Positions 7,485-15,394 of a stretch of DNA of 64,000 nt are shown here, in pieces. The DNA comes from Clostridia bacterium (GTDB lineage: Bacteria > Bacillota > Clostridia > Acetivibrionales > JAFADI01), in NCBI GenBank assembly GCA_026418695.1, contig JAOAAU010000052.1:20929-84928 (forward strand). Reading direction: 5' to 3'. The notes beneath the pieces are model-generated. The model was not told where the DNA came from, did not search any database, and saw only the letters and a program-made list of their open reading frames with translations. The position numbers and the translations under genes were made by a program. How positions within the stretch are numbered: the stretch's first letter is position 1; every line of letters begins with the position of its first letter.

Positions 7485-8618
7485 ATGAAGAAACTTTTAA
7501 TATCAGTGATGTTAACACTCATGATTGTTGCAGTTTCATCTGTAGTCACTTTTGCAGATAGCGCCGTCATCGAATGTCCAAACGTAAAAATCATGATTGA
7601 TGGAAAAGTATCAACCTATAAGGATGTTCCCATCAAGCAGAATGACCGTACCTTATTACCGTTAAGAGAAGTCCTGGTCAATCTGGGAGTGCCCAATGAC
7701 GATCAGCATATAATTTGGAATGACGCAGAAAAAAGTGTTACCGTACATAAGGATTCAACGGAAATTTATCTGAAAACCGGCGGAAGCGTAGCCTATGTAA
7801 ACAACAAGGAAGTACCTTTGGATGTGGCTCCGGTCAACTACGCTAAAAACGGAAGGACTTACATCCCGGCAAGATTTATTGCTGAAGCACTTGGAAAGAA
7901 AGTTTCGTGGGATGGATCAACCTCGACCGTTTTGATCAGAGACACAAAGGAATTTGAAGACGTAAAGGCAGTTTTTGAGAAAGTTACGCAAGCAGGTAAG
8001 TCCATTACTAAAATGAAATCGAATATGGATGCAAAAATTGCAGTAAGCGCTGATATTTTGAGTATGAATATAAATGTAAACAGCGTAATTGAACTTGATA
8101 AAAGTAAAAAATTAATGCATGCAACCTCGAAGACAAATATGCTGGGACAGGATTTTGATTCGGAATATTACTATGCAAACAATGCAATGTATATGAAGTC
8201 ATTTCTATCGGAAGACTGGGAAAAGGAATCCCTGCCGGAAGATTTATCGGTTAGTATCTTTGAGAATAATATCAATGCCTCATTTAAAGGGTCTGAAGCT
8301 GTATATGCAGGTTTAGTGATGGATAGCTCAAAAGCTGATAAGATTGTTTTAAAAGGCAATGTATTTGTTCAAGACCTGTTGAATACCGGAGCTATTGGTA
8401 ATGAGGATTTAAACGATCTATTGGAGAATGCAGATTTTGGAAAATATTATCTAGAAATAACAGTGAATAAAGCTAATTATCAAATTGAAAGTATTTCTAT
8501 CGATATTACAATGACTGTGGAAGAAAAGGGTGTAAAGCAAGCCACAACCTTACAGGCGACGAATAAATTCGATTATTCCACAAACTTTGAGATCACTTTA
8601 CCCAAGGAAATTCAATAA
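7485..8618 (+). CDS. Secreted stalk-domain (copper amine oxidase N-like) protein
   Basis: 377 residues. A signal peptide spans about residues 1-25 (hydrophobic core then TFADS). Residues about 30-150 form a stalk domain (copper amine oxidase N-terminal-like) with the repeating marks RTLLPLREVL and RTYIPARFIAEALG and strand ends such as WNDAEKSVTV and WDGSTSTVLI. The remainder, about 155-377, resembles the lipoprotein-like DUF6612/LolA-type fold (QDFDSEYYYANNAMYMK) and probably faces the cell surface. These stalk domains are common in clostridial cell-wall proteins, and two more occur near 47.6-50.7 kb. The gene has its own terminator. No enzymatic motif was seen. Confidence 0.8.
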   Translation: MKKLLISVMLTLMIVAVSSVVTFADSAVIECPNVKIMIDGKVSTYKDVPIKQNDRTLLPLREVLVNLGVPNDDQHIIWNDAEKSVTVHKDSTEIYLKTGGSVAYVNNKEVPLDVAPVNYAKNGRTYIPARFIAEALGKKVSWDGSTSTVLIRDTKEFEDVKAVFEKVTQAGKSITKMKSNMDAKIAVSADILSMNINVNSVIELDKSKKLMHATSKTNMLGQDFDSEYYYANNAMYMKSFLSEDWEKESLPEDLSVSIFENNINASFKGSEAVYAGLVMDSSKADKIVLKGNVFVQDLLNTGAIGNEDLNDLLENADFGKYYLEITVNKANYQIESISIDITMTVEEKGVKQATTLQATNKFDYSTNFEITLPKEIQ

Positions 8619-8640
8619 GGAACAACCGAATATCAATTAT

Positions 8641-8670
8641 AAAAAGACTGCTTTTAAGCGGTCTTTTTAT
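8641..8670 (+). terminator. Terminator after the stalk-domain gene
   Basis: Stem 8641-8651 with 8658-8668 (one G-U pair), loop TTTTAA, with a T-rich descending arm. Confidence 0.85.
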
Positions 8671-8673
8671 ATA

Positions 8674-8711
8674 AAAAAACAACTGATATGATTTCATATC
8701 AGTTGTTTTTT
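8674..8711 (-). terminator. Terminator of tRNA-Tyr
   Basis: An 18-base near-perfect palindrome (8674-8691 with 8694-8711) that on the minus strand ends in a T run, directly after the tRNA CCA end. Confidence 0.85.
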
Positions 8712-8795
8712 GGTGGGGAGAGATGGATTCGAACCATCGAAGTCAGAGACAACAGATTTACAGTCTGCCCCCTTTGGCCGCTCGGGAATCTCCCC
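8711..8795 (-). tRNA. tRNA-Tyr (anticodon GTA)
   Basis: An 85-base class II tRNA on the minus strand with encoded CCA (8711-8713). The acceptor stem is GGGGAGA/TCTCCCC. The anticodon stem CAGA/TCTG encloses CTGTAAA, giving anticodon GTA. A long variable arm and the T-loop GGTTCGAATCC are present. It has its own promoter and terminator. Confidence 0.97.
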
Positions 8796-8871
8796 ATAGG
8801 ATTGAGAAACATCTTCTTTGTCTAACGATTTCTATCATCAACTCAAGTGTTTCTCGCGAGTGACATGGAAT

Positions 8872-8900
8872 AGTATATTCGAAAATGAAAGGCGAGTCAA
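8872..8900 (-). promoter_or_regulatory. Promoter of tRNA-Tyr
   Basis: On the minus strand TTGACT (8895-8900) and TATACT (8872-8877) are separated by 17 bases, a near-consensus sigma-A promoter about 70 bases upstream of the tRNA. Confidence 0.75.
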
Positions 8901-8933
8901 GAGTAAATTTTGGTTTTATCTCTGGAAAGCATT

Positions 8934-8942
8934 TGGTATAAT
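8934..8942 (+). promoter_or_regulatory. Extended -10 promoter of the M42 peptidase operon
   Basis: TGGTATAAT, an extended -10 element with a perfect TATAAT (8937-8942), about 90 bases upstream of the first M42 gene. No good -35 was seen, as expected for this promoter type. Confidence 0.6.
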
Positions 8943-9033
8943 GAATTTGTTAACTGGGCTATAGTCGAAGAGTCGAGAATCAGCAGCAAGCTTTTAGTAT
9001 ATAATATGATAAACAGCAGATTGAGGTGAAGCA

Positions 9034-10080
9034 ATGGAATGCATCAGTGTTTTGAAAGAACTCAGCGTACATACAGCCGTTTCAGGTTATGAAAAATCCA
9101 TGGCGGATTATATCAAGGAAAGCTTCGGCAAAGATTGCGATAGCGTTGAAGAAGATAGGTTCTATAATGTTATTGGCATTAAAAAGGGAAATAAAAGCAA
9201 TAAGAAGATCATGATTACTGCCCACTACGATGAAATAGGTTTTCTGGTCAGCGGAATCGATGAAAAAGGTTTTCTTAGATTTACTTCTGTGGGAGGAATT
9301 GACCCAAAGATTCTCCTCGCCCAGGAAGTTATCGTTCATGGTAGGTCTGATCTCCTTGGAATCATCGGAGCCAAACCGCCGCACTTGCTGAAGCCTGAAG
9401 AGGCAAAGAAAGCGGTAAAAATGGGTGAGCTCAGAATCGATATGGGAATGACGCCTGAAAAGGTTAGAGAACAAGTGTCTATTGGGGACCTCATCACTTT
9501 CAAGGCAGTTCCATTTGAGCTGCAAGGGAAAAAACTAAGCTCAAAGACTCTGGACAACCGGTGCGGTGTCACTTCACTGATAGAAATACTTAAGGAATTA
9601 AGGCCTTTCAAATTCGATTCAGATATCTATGTAGTAGCAACAACACAGGAAGAAGTCGGACTTACGGGTGTTGAAATCGCTTCCTACAATCTTCAGCCGG
9701 ACATTGCGATCGTCATCGATGCCTGTCACGGAGATATTCCTGATGCTCCAAAAGGTGAAGCCTATGCATTGGGGAAAGGGCCGGCTGTCGCAATAGGTCC
9801 AAATCTTCATCCCAAACTCACCAAGAAAGTCATTGAAATTGCGAAGTCAGAGAATATTCCTTATCAGATTGATATTGAACGTGGAGATACTGGAACTGAA
9901 GCCTGGGCCACTCAGGTATCCCGTTCGGGAATTCCCACCATCCTTCTCTCTATTCCGGTGAGATATATGCATACAACCGTTGAGACCGTCCATGCCAATG
10001 ATATTGAAAACACAGCAAAACTGGCTGCAAGGTTTATTGTGAAAGCCGAAACGGAAATGGAGGAATTGTTGTGCTTCTAA
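9034..10080 (+). CDS. M42 family metallopeptidase, first of three
   Basis: 348 residues, standard for the glutamyl aminopeptidase/endoglucanase-like M42 family, which forms large tetrahedral particles that trim peptides. Visible motifs are TAHYDEIGF (first metal His/Asp), KTLDNRCG (bridging Asp), TTQEEVGLTG (catalytic Glu pair), VIDACHGD (metal Asp) and RYMHTTVE (last metal His). ATG 9034 follows TTGAGGTGAAG. It opens a three-gene run, and its last codons overlap the next start by 10 bases, so the three are translationally coupled. The role is probably peptide use in an amino-acid fermenter, an inference from context. Confidence 0.92.
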   Translation: MECISVLKELSVHTAVSGYEKSMADYIKESFGKDCDSVEEDRFYNVIGIKKGNKSNKKIMITAHYDEIGFLVSGIDEKGFLRFTSVGGIDPKILLAQEVIVHGRSDLLGIIGAKPPHLLKPEEAKKAVKMGELRIDMGMTPEKVREQVSIGDLITFKAVPFELQGKKLSSKTLDNRCGVTSLIEILKELRPFKFDSDIYVVATTQEEVGLTGVEIASYNLQPDIAIVIDACHGDIPDAPKGEAYALGKGPAVAIGPNLHPKLTKKVIEIAKSENIPYQIDIERGDTGTEAWATQVSRSGIPTILLSIPVRYMHTTVETVHANDIENTAKLAARFIVKAETEMEELLCF

Positions 10081-11129
10081 AAGAACTGACAGAACTGAAT
10101 GGCATCTCGGGAAATGAAGATGCTGTGAGAGAATATATAAAAAATAAAGTTTCTGAGATGAACCTGGAGTGCAAAACGGATTCAATCGGAAATGTGATTG
10201 TACATAAAAAAGGATCTTCCTCGGATTATAAGATTATGCTTTCCGCCCATATGGATGAAATCGGTTTTATCGTGACTGGCTACGGTGAAAACGGAACTTT
10301 GAAATTTAAAACGGTGGGAGGCATCGATGAAAGAATCCTCCCCGGTAAAAGAGTAGTGATTGGGAATTCTAAAATCCCTGGCGTTATTGGATGTAAACCC
10401 ATTCATATGCAGGAACGGGAAGAACGAGGAATCAATATTAAACTGAAAAGCCTGTATATTGACATCGGCGCTGAGAAAAAGGAAGAGGCTGAGAAATTGG
10501 CTCCTTTGGGTGACTACATCTCCTTCCATAGTGAATATGTTGAATTCGGAGAAGAGTGTGTGAAAGCGAAGGCGCTGGATGACAGAGTCGGGTGCGCGGT
10601 GCTGATTGAAATGCTGAAGGGACAGTATGAATTCGATCTTTATGCCTGCTTTACGGTTCAGGAAGAGGTCGGTTTAAGAGGCTCGGAAGTGGCAGCGTAC
10701 AATGTAAATCCGGATATAGCACTGATTATTGAGGGAACCACCTGCTCCGATGTGCCGGAAGTTGATAAGCAGGACTATTCTACTTTGCTTGGAGAAGGTG
10801 CCGCATTAACCATTATGGACAGAACTTCCTACGCGGACAAAAACCTTGTCAGATTGATTTATGATCTGTCCAAAAAGTATGGAATCAAAGTGCAATTCAA
10901 ACAGACGACAACGGGTGGCAACGATGCCGGAAAGATTCAAAGAAGCCGCAGCGGTGTAAAAGTGGCCTCTATTTCGGTTCCGTGCAGGTATATTCATTCC
11001 CCGGTTTCGGTCATGAGCAAACGAGATTATGAAAGCTGCAAGGAGATTGTATCCTTGGCTTTGAGAGAGATGAGCAGAAATACGGATTATATTCAAACCA
11101 TCAAAAATGGAGGTACGGTAGATGTTTGA
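10071..11129 (+). CDS. M42 family metallopeptidase, second of three
   Basis: 352 residues. The start is GTG 10071 with GGAGG at 10059-10063, inside the end of the first gene. Metal and catalytic motifs are SAHMDEIGF, KALDDRVG, TVQEEVGLRG and RYIHSPVS. At the position where paralogues one and three carry Asp (IDACHGD, AVDVTLTGD) this one carries Glu (IIEGTTCSD), a conservative swap that may change metal preference. It is clearly a separate paralogue, not a recent duplicate, because DNA-level identity with its neighbours is low. It overlaps the third gene by 8 bases. Confidence 0.92.
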   Translation: MLLKELTELNGISGNEDAVREYIKNKVSEMNLECKTDSIGNVIVHKKGSSSDYKIMLSAHMDEIGFIVTGYGENGTLKFKTVGGIDERILPGKRVVIGNSKIPGVIGCKPIHMQEREERGINIKLKSLYIDIGAEKKEEAEKLAPLGDYISFHSEYVEFGEECVKAKALDDRVGCAVLIEMLKGQYEFDLYACFTVQEEVGLRGSEVAAYNVNPDIALIIEGTTCSDVPEVDKQDYSTLLGEGAALTIMDRTSYADKNLVRLIYDLSKKYGIKVQFKQTTTGGNDAGKIQRSRSGVKVASISVPCRYIHSPVSVMSKRDYESCKEIVSLALREMSRNTDYIQTIKNGGTVDV

Positions 11130-12099
11130 TTTGGTAAAAGAACTGACAGGAGCTTTTGGTGTTGCCGGAAACGAAGAGAACATCCGGGAAGTTATAAAGA
11201 ATAAAATCCAAAACGTCTTGGATGAGGTATATGTTGATACCCTTGGAAATTTGATTGGTGTAAAGCGTGGAAATGGGAAGAAAATCATGGTGGCTGCGCA
11301 TATGGATGAGATCGGTGTGATGGCCAATTTCATCGATGAAAAAGGCTATATCCGCTTTTCAAGCATCGGTTGGGTTTCACCGTTTTATGCTTTGGGACAG
11401 AAAGTAAAATTCAAAAACGGAACCATCGGAGCAGTTTTTTATGAAGAAAAGTTGGATGAGATGAAGAATCTGAAGCTTTCAAAGATGTACATAGATATTG
11501 GAGCCGCCTCCAGGGCAGAAGCCGAAAAAAAAGTAAGCATCGGAGATACTGCAGCTTTTGTAGGTGAGGCTGTTCAAGAAGGGGATATGATTATCTCCAA
11601 AGCATTGGATGACCGCAGCGGGTGCGCGGTGGTTATTGAAACAATTAAAAATCTTCCGAAGACAGAGAATGAAATCTATTTTGTTTTTACCGTACAGGAA
11701 GAGCTTGGCTTAAGGGGCGCTAAAACGGCTGCTTATGGGATTAAGCCTGATATTGCCATTGCTGTAGATGTAACACTCACTGGAGACAAACCGGAGAGCA
11801 AACCCATGGAGGTAAAATGCGGAGCTGGTCCGGCAATCAAAATCAAAGATCGGTCTGTTATTTGTCATCCGGAGATAAAGAAGCTTCTGGAGGATTGTGC
11901 AAAAAGACTCAATATTCCATATCAGTTCGAGATACTCGAAGAGGGCGGAAGTGACCCGGGAGCAATTCACCTGACGGCCGGCGGTATTCCTTCAGGAGCG
12001 ATTTCAATCCCTTGCCGGTATGTTCATAGTCCGGTTGAAACAGCAAACATCAATGATCTTAAGCATGCAGTGATGCTATTAAGGGAATCTCTGGTTTGA
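11122..12099 (+). CDS. M42 family metallopeptidase, third of three
   Basis: 325 residues, the shortest of the three. Motifs are AAHMDEIGV, KALDDRSG, TVQEELGLRG, AVDVTLTGD and RYVHSPVE, all metal and catalytic positions present. GGAGG at 11109-11113 serves ATG 11122. The shorter length comes mainly from the insert domain: the HLLKPEE/HMQEREE stretch seen after strand PGVIG in the other two is here reduced to YEEKLDEMK. Three adjacent coupled M42 genes suggest mixed oligomers or complementary substrate ranges. That remains an inference. Confidence 0.91.
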   Translation: MFDLVKELTGAFGVAGNEENIREVIKNKIQNVLDEVYVDTLGNLIGVKRGNGKKIMVAAHMDEIGVMANFIDEKGYIRFSSIGWVSPFYALGQKVKFKNGTIGAVFYEEKLDEMKNLKLSKMYIDIGAASRAEAEKKVSIGDTAAFVGEAVQEGDMIISKALDDRSGCAVVIETIKNLPKTENEIYFVFTVQEELGLRGAKTAAYGIKPDIAIAVDVTLTGDKPESKPMEVKCGAGPAIKIKDRSVICHPEIKKLLEDCAKRLNIPYQFEILEEGGSDPGAIHLTAGGIPSGAISIPCRYVHSPVETANINDLKHAVMLLRESLV

Positions 12100-12117
12100 G
12101 ATTATGTATTTATCTGT

Positions 12118-12123
12118 TATAAT
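12118..12123 (+). promoter_or_regulatory. Extended -10 promoter upstream of the 12.2 kb gene pair
   Basis: TGTTATAAT, with TATAAT at 12118-12123, lies 75 bases upstream of ATG 12199. It would drive the small membrane protein and the EamA transporter. Confidence 0.5.
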
Positions 12124-12198
12124 AAAGGTTGTATTGACTAAGAATGCCCGGTCAAAAGATAAATAGTTCAGCCGCAACGGTTGGGTGAGGAGAATACC

Positions 12199-12453
12199 AT
12201 GAACATTAATTATAAACTTTCGAGAATCCTGGTTTTATGCATTGCAGTGATCTTTATTCTTCTGGGGATCGCAGAGGGAAAGTTCGGATTTAAGATCAAT
12301 AAAAACATCAGCACGGTTCTTTTGTTTGCTGCAGCCGCTTTGTTTTTCTTAGGAAAGCGTCCCAATCCTGCTGCTGAAAACAAAGAGGAAGAAGTAAAGA
12401 CTGAAAGTGAAGCACAAACTGAAAACGAAGAACAAAAAGACAATAAGGATTAA
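12199..12453 (+). CDS. Small two-helix membrane protein with acidic tail
   Basis: An upstream in-frame TTG at 12181 is possible, but GAGGAG at 12187-12192 is correctly placed for ATG 12199, giving 84 residues. Two hydrophobic segments (about residues 8-25 and 37-52) are joined by a short basic loop containing KFGFKINK. The last 30 residues are almost all Glu, Lys, Asn, Gln and Asp, a charged disordered tail. I recognise no family. It precedes an EamA transporter by 23 bases and is probably co-transcribed with it. Confidence 0.7.
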   Translation: MNINYKLSRILVLCIAVIFILLGIAEGKFGFKINKNISTVLLFAAAALFFLGKRPNPAAENKEEEVKTESEAQTENEEQKDNKD

Positions 12454-12476
12454 TATATTCTGGTGAGGTCAAAACA

Positions 12477-13358
12477 ATGAATTCAGCAATCGGAGACAGC
12501 AACGCAAAAGATCGTTACAAAGCAATCATATTTCTTATTATCACATCCGTTCTTTGGAGTATTGGCGGAATGCTGATCAAGCTTGTAGAATGGAATCCTA
12601 TTGCCATTGCAGGGATGAGAAGCGCTATTGCAGCAGTTGTTTTTATAATTTATATCCGAAAGCCTAAGATCAATTGGAGTTTTGCTCAAATTGGAGCGTC
12701 CATCTGCTATGCAGGCACTGTCATCCTGTTTGTGTCGGCAAATAAGATGACCACCGCTGCAAATGCCATTCTGCTTCAATATACGGCGCCAATATTTGTT
12801 GCCATCTTTGGATTCTGGTTTCTAAAAGAAAAAACCAAGGTGATGGATTGGATCACCATCTTTTTCGTTTTTACGGGAATGGCCTTGTTTTTTGTTGACA
12901 AATTGACTTTGGACGGAATCTGGGGGAACATCATCGCAATCCTCAGCGGAGTCACCTTTGCGGGATTGGCGATCTTTATGAGGATGCAAAAGTCAGAATC
13001 CCCCATCGAATCCATTCTGTTAGGGAATATCCTCACGGCAGTATGTGGACTGCCTTTTATGTTTCAGTCCATGCCAAGCACAAAAAGCTGGTTGGGCCTT
13101 TTACTGCTGGGAATAGTCCAACTCGGAATTTCCTATATTCTATATGCGTTCGCCATTAAACACGTGACGGCGCTTGAAGCGGTGTTGATCCCGGTGATTG
13201 AACCAATTCTAAACCCGGTATGGGTATTGGTGTTCATGGGAGAAACCCCCGGGCAGTGGGCATTGATTGGCGGTGCAGTGGTCTTGGTTTCCGTAACGGC
13301 ACGATGTGTGTCTCCGCTGATGGAGCAAAAGAAAAATACGGTCAAAGCTGAAAGTTAA
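12477..13358 (+). CDS. EamA/DMT superfamily transporter
   Basis: 293 residues made of ten predicted membrane helices in two five-helix halves, the EamA (drug/metabolite transporter) fold. The first helix motif LITSVLWSIGGMLIK and the half-end YTAPIFVAIFGFWFLKEK (helices 4-5, loop basic) are typical. The second half repeats it with ALEAVLIPVIEPILNPVWVLVFMGE. Substrates in the family are amino acids, their derivatives or other metabolites; the sequence does not tell which. ATG 12477 follows GGTGAGG. An intrinsic terminator overlaps the stop codon. Confidence 0.88.
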   Translation: MNSAIGDSNAKDRYKAIIFLIITSVLWSIGGMLIKLVEWNPIAIAGMRSAIAAVVFIIYIRKPKINWSFAQIGASICYAGTVILFVSANKMTTAANAILLQYTAPIFVAIFGFWFLKEKTKVMDWITIFFVFTGMALFFVDKLTLDGIWGNIIAILSGVTFAGLAIFMRMQKSESPIESILLGNILTAVCGLPFMFQSMPSTKSWLGLLLLGIVQLGISYILYAFAIKHVTALEAVLIPVIEPILNPVWVLVFMGETPGQWALIGGAVVLVSVTARCVSPLMEQKKNTVKAES

Positions 13359-13386
13359 GATCCGGACAAACCGGGTCTTTTTTTAT
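13357..13386 (+). terminator. Terminator after the EamA gene
   Basis: AAGATCCGG (13357-13365) pairs with CCGGGTCTT (13371-13379) with one wobble, followed by T7. Confidence 0.85.
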
Positions 13387-13571
13387 TAGAATCGTAAGGA
13401 ATTCACTTAGTGTCAAGTTGATTCAAAGACTAAGCGGCTCTCAAATGATGCAGTGCATGTTTGAAATAGGATAGAAACTATGGAAACTGGCGAAAAAAAG
13501 GAAAATGAAAAACTGTGTCGAATAGTATAATTAGGGTTTAAAAATCGACAAAATGATCGTGGGGTGCTTAC

Positions 13572-15197
13572 ATGAAGATCACATTTTTAGGTGCAGCAAA
13601 AACCGTTACCGGCTCCTGCTACTACGTTGAAACCAAAAGTACCAAGTTTCTGGTAGACTGCGGGATGTTTCAGGGACACTCCAAGGAAACAGCCCTAAAT
13701 GCAGAGGCTTTTCCATTCAATCCTTCAGAAATTGATTATATCTTCCTGACCCATTGCCACATCGACCACAGCGGCAGAATCCCCAAAATTTATATTGAAG
13801 GGTTCAAGGGAGAAGTGATCGCAACTCAAGCAACTGTTGATTTGTGCAGCATCATGCTCCCGGACTGCGGACACATCCAGGAAATTGAAACAGAATGGCT
13901 GAACCGAAAGCGGCAAAGATCCGGAAAGCACCCGATAGCACCATTATATACCTGTCAGGATGCATTGGATTGTATCAAACTTTTTAGAAGCGTGAAATAC
14001 GGTGAGCTCATCCAGCTGAAGGATGACTTGAAAGTTCGGTATAATGACGCGGGACATATTCTCGGATCTTCTATTATTGAAGTATGGGTGAATGAAAACG
14101 GGGAAGAATCCAAGGTTGTATTTTCCGGAGACCTTGGGAATAAGGATATACCTATTCTTCGTGATCCGTCCGTCATCGACAGCGCAGATTATTTGGTCAT
14201 AGAATCGACTTATGGAAACCGACTTCACCAGGATAAGACCAACAAGGTTGACCGGTTTGTGGATATCATCAATGAAACCATTGAGAGAGGCGGAAATGTA
14301 ATCATTCCTTCCTTTGCAGTGGGACGTACACAAGAAATCATCTATGACCTCCACAAGCAGCGGGAAAAGTTTGACGAAAAACTACAAAGACTCTTCAGTA
14401 TTCCTGTTTTCGTAGACAGTCCTCTGGCTACTTCTGCGACAGATATCTTCAGAAGAAATCTGGATTGTTATGATGAAGAAGCAAGAAAGTACATTGAAAA
14501 CGGGGATAATCCGTTGGACTTTCCAGGCCTGCAGTTTACAAAGAGCCCGGATGAATCCAGAGCCCTGAATGAAAGAAAGGACAATATCATCATTATTTCT
14601 GCCAGCGGTATGTGTGAAGCCGGCCGAATCAAGCATCACTTGAAGCATAACCTCTGGAAAAAGGAATCCACCATTCTTTTTGTAGGCTACCAGGCGATCG
14701 GGACTTTAGGCCGGAAGCTTGTGGACGGCGCCAAGAAGGTGAAGCTGTTGGGAGAAGAGATCAACGTCAATGCAAGAATTGAAATGATCGACGGTTTCTC
14801 AGGGCATGCGGATAAAGAAGGACTACTCGGTTGGATCGGAAAGTTCAAGAAGAAACCGAAACAGGTGTTTATCGTGCATGGCGAAGAAGAAGGCATGCTG
14901 GAGTTTGCAGGCTTCATCAAGGAGCAGTTCGGGGTAGAATCCATCATTCCTTCCAAAGGGGAATCTTATATCGTCAATGCCAACAGGGTCATCCAAAGCA
15001 CTGAAAAACCGGAAGTCAGCTATACGTTCAAACGGCTTGCAGTGGTCGAAATGATGGAGACCTTGAAGGAAGAGTTGGATGAATTGACAGAAATACTTAA
15101 GCTGGATTTGAAGCAGGAAAAGGAAGATTACGAAATTGATGAATTGAGGATTAAGCTGAAAGCCCTGGAAAAATCTATGGTAGATATCCTGAGGTGA
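13572..15197 (+). CDS. Beta-CASP metallo-beta-lactamase-fold ribonuclease-like protein
   Basis: 541 residues. The metallo-beta-lactamase fold is shown by FLTHCHIDHSGRIP (HxHxDH, near residue 60), the His of NDAGHILGSSI and VFSGDLG. Beta-CASP motifs follow: VIESTYGNR (motif A), ISASGMCEAGRIKHHL (motif B) and FIVHGEEE (motif C). The group (COG1236-like) resembles the CPSF73/RNase J family of RNA processing nucleases. The last 60 residues are a charged helical extension (ETLKEELDELTEILKLDLKQ) not found in the shortest members. The start is ATG 13572 behind GTGGGG. It is probably monocistronic, with a terminator downstream. Confidence 0.9.
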   Translation: MKITFLGAAKTVTGSCYYVETKSTKFLVDCGMFQGHSKETALNAEAFPFNPSEIDYIFLTHCHIDHSGRIPKIYIEGFKGEVIATQATVDLCSIMLPDCGHIQEIETEWLNRKRQRSGKHPIAPLYTCQDALDCIKLFRSVKYGELIQLKDDLKVRYNDAGHILGSSIIEVWVNENGEESKVVFSGDLGNKDIPILRDPSVIDSADYLVIESTYGNRLHQDKTNKVDRFVDIINETIERGGNVIIPSFAVGRTQEIIYDLHKQREKFDEKLQRLFSIPVFVDSPLATSATDIFRRNLDCYDEEARKYIENGDNPLDFPGLQFTKSPDESRALNERKDNIIIISASGMCEAGRIKHHLKHNLWKKESTILFVGYQAIGTLGRKLVDGAKKVKLLGEEINVNARIEMIDGFSGHADKEGLLGWIGKFKKKPKQVFIVHGEEEGMLEFAGFIKEQFGVESIIPSKGESYIVNANRVIQSTEKPEVSYTFKRLAVVEMMETLKEELDELTEILKLDLKQEKEDYEIDELRIKLKALEKSMVDILR

Positions 15198-15253
15198 ACA
15201 TAAGTTTCTTTACGTGAGAGAATAAGGAAACGTAAAAATCTTTAGAATAAAAG

Positions 15254-15287
15254 TAAAGAAGCGTAAAAACTTCTTTATTTTTTTTTG
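15254..15287 (+). terminator. Terminator after the beta-CASP gene
   Basis: TAAAGAAG (15254-15261) pairs with CTTCTTTA (15270-15277) around an 8-base loop, then a long T run. Confidence 0.85.
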
Positions 15288-15394
15288 CGAATATTGTATG
15301 ATATTGAACGAGAAAAGTTTTTTGCCCTTCGTAGGAAGGTAGCATGGGTAGAACAGTAGAGTAGATAAGTTAAATATCGGAAGGATGGTAGGAC

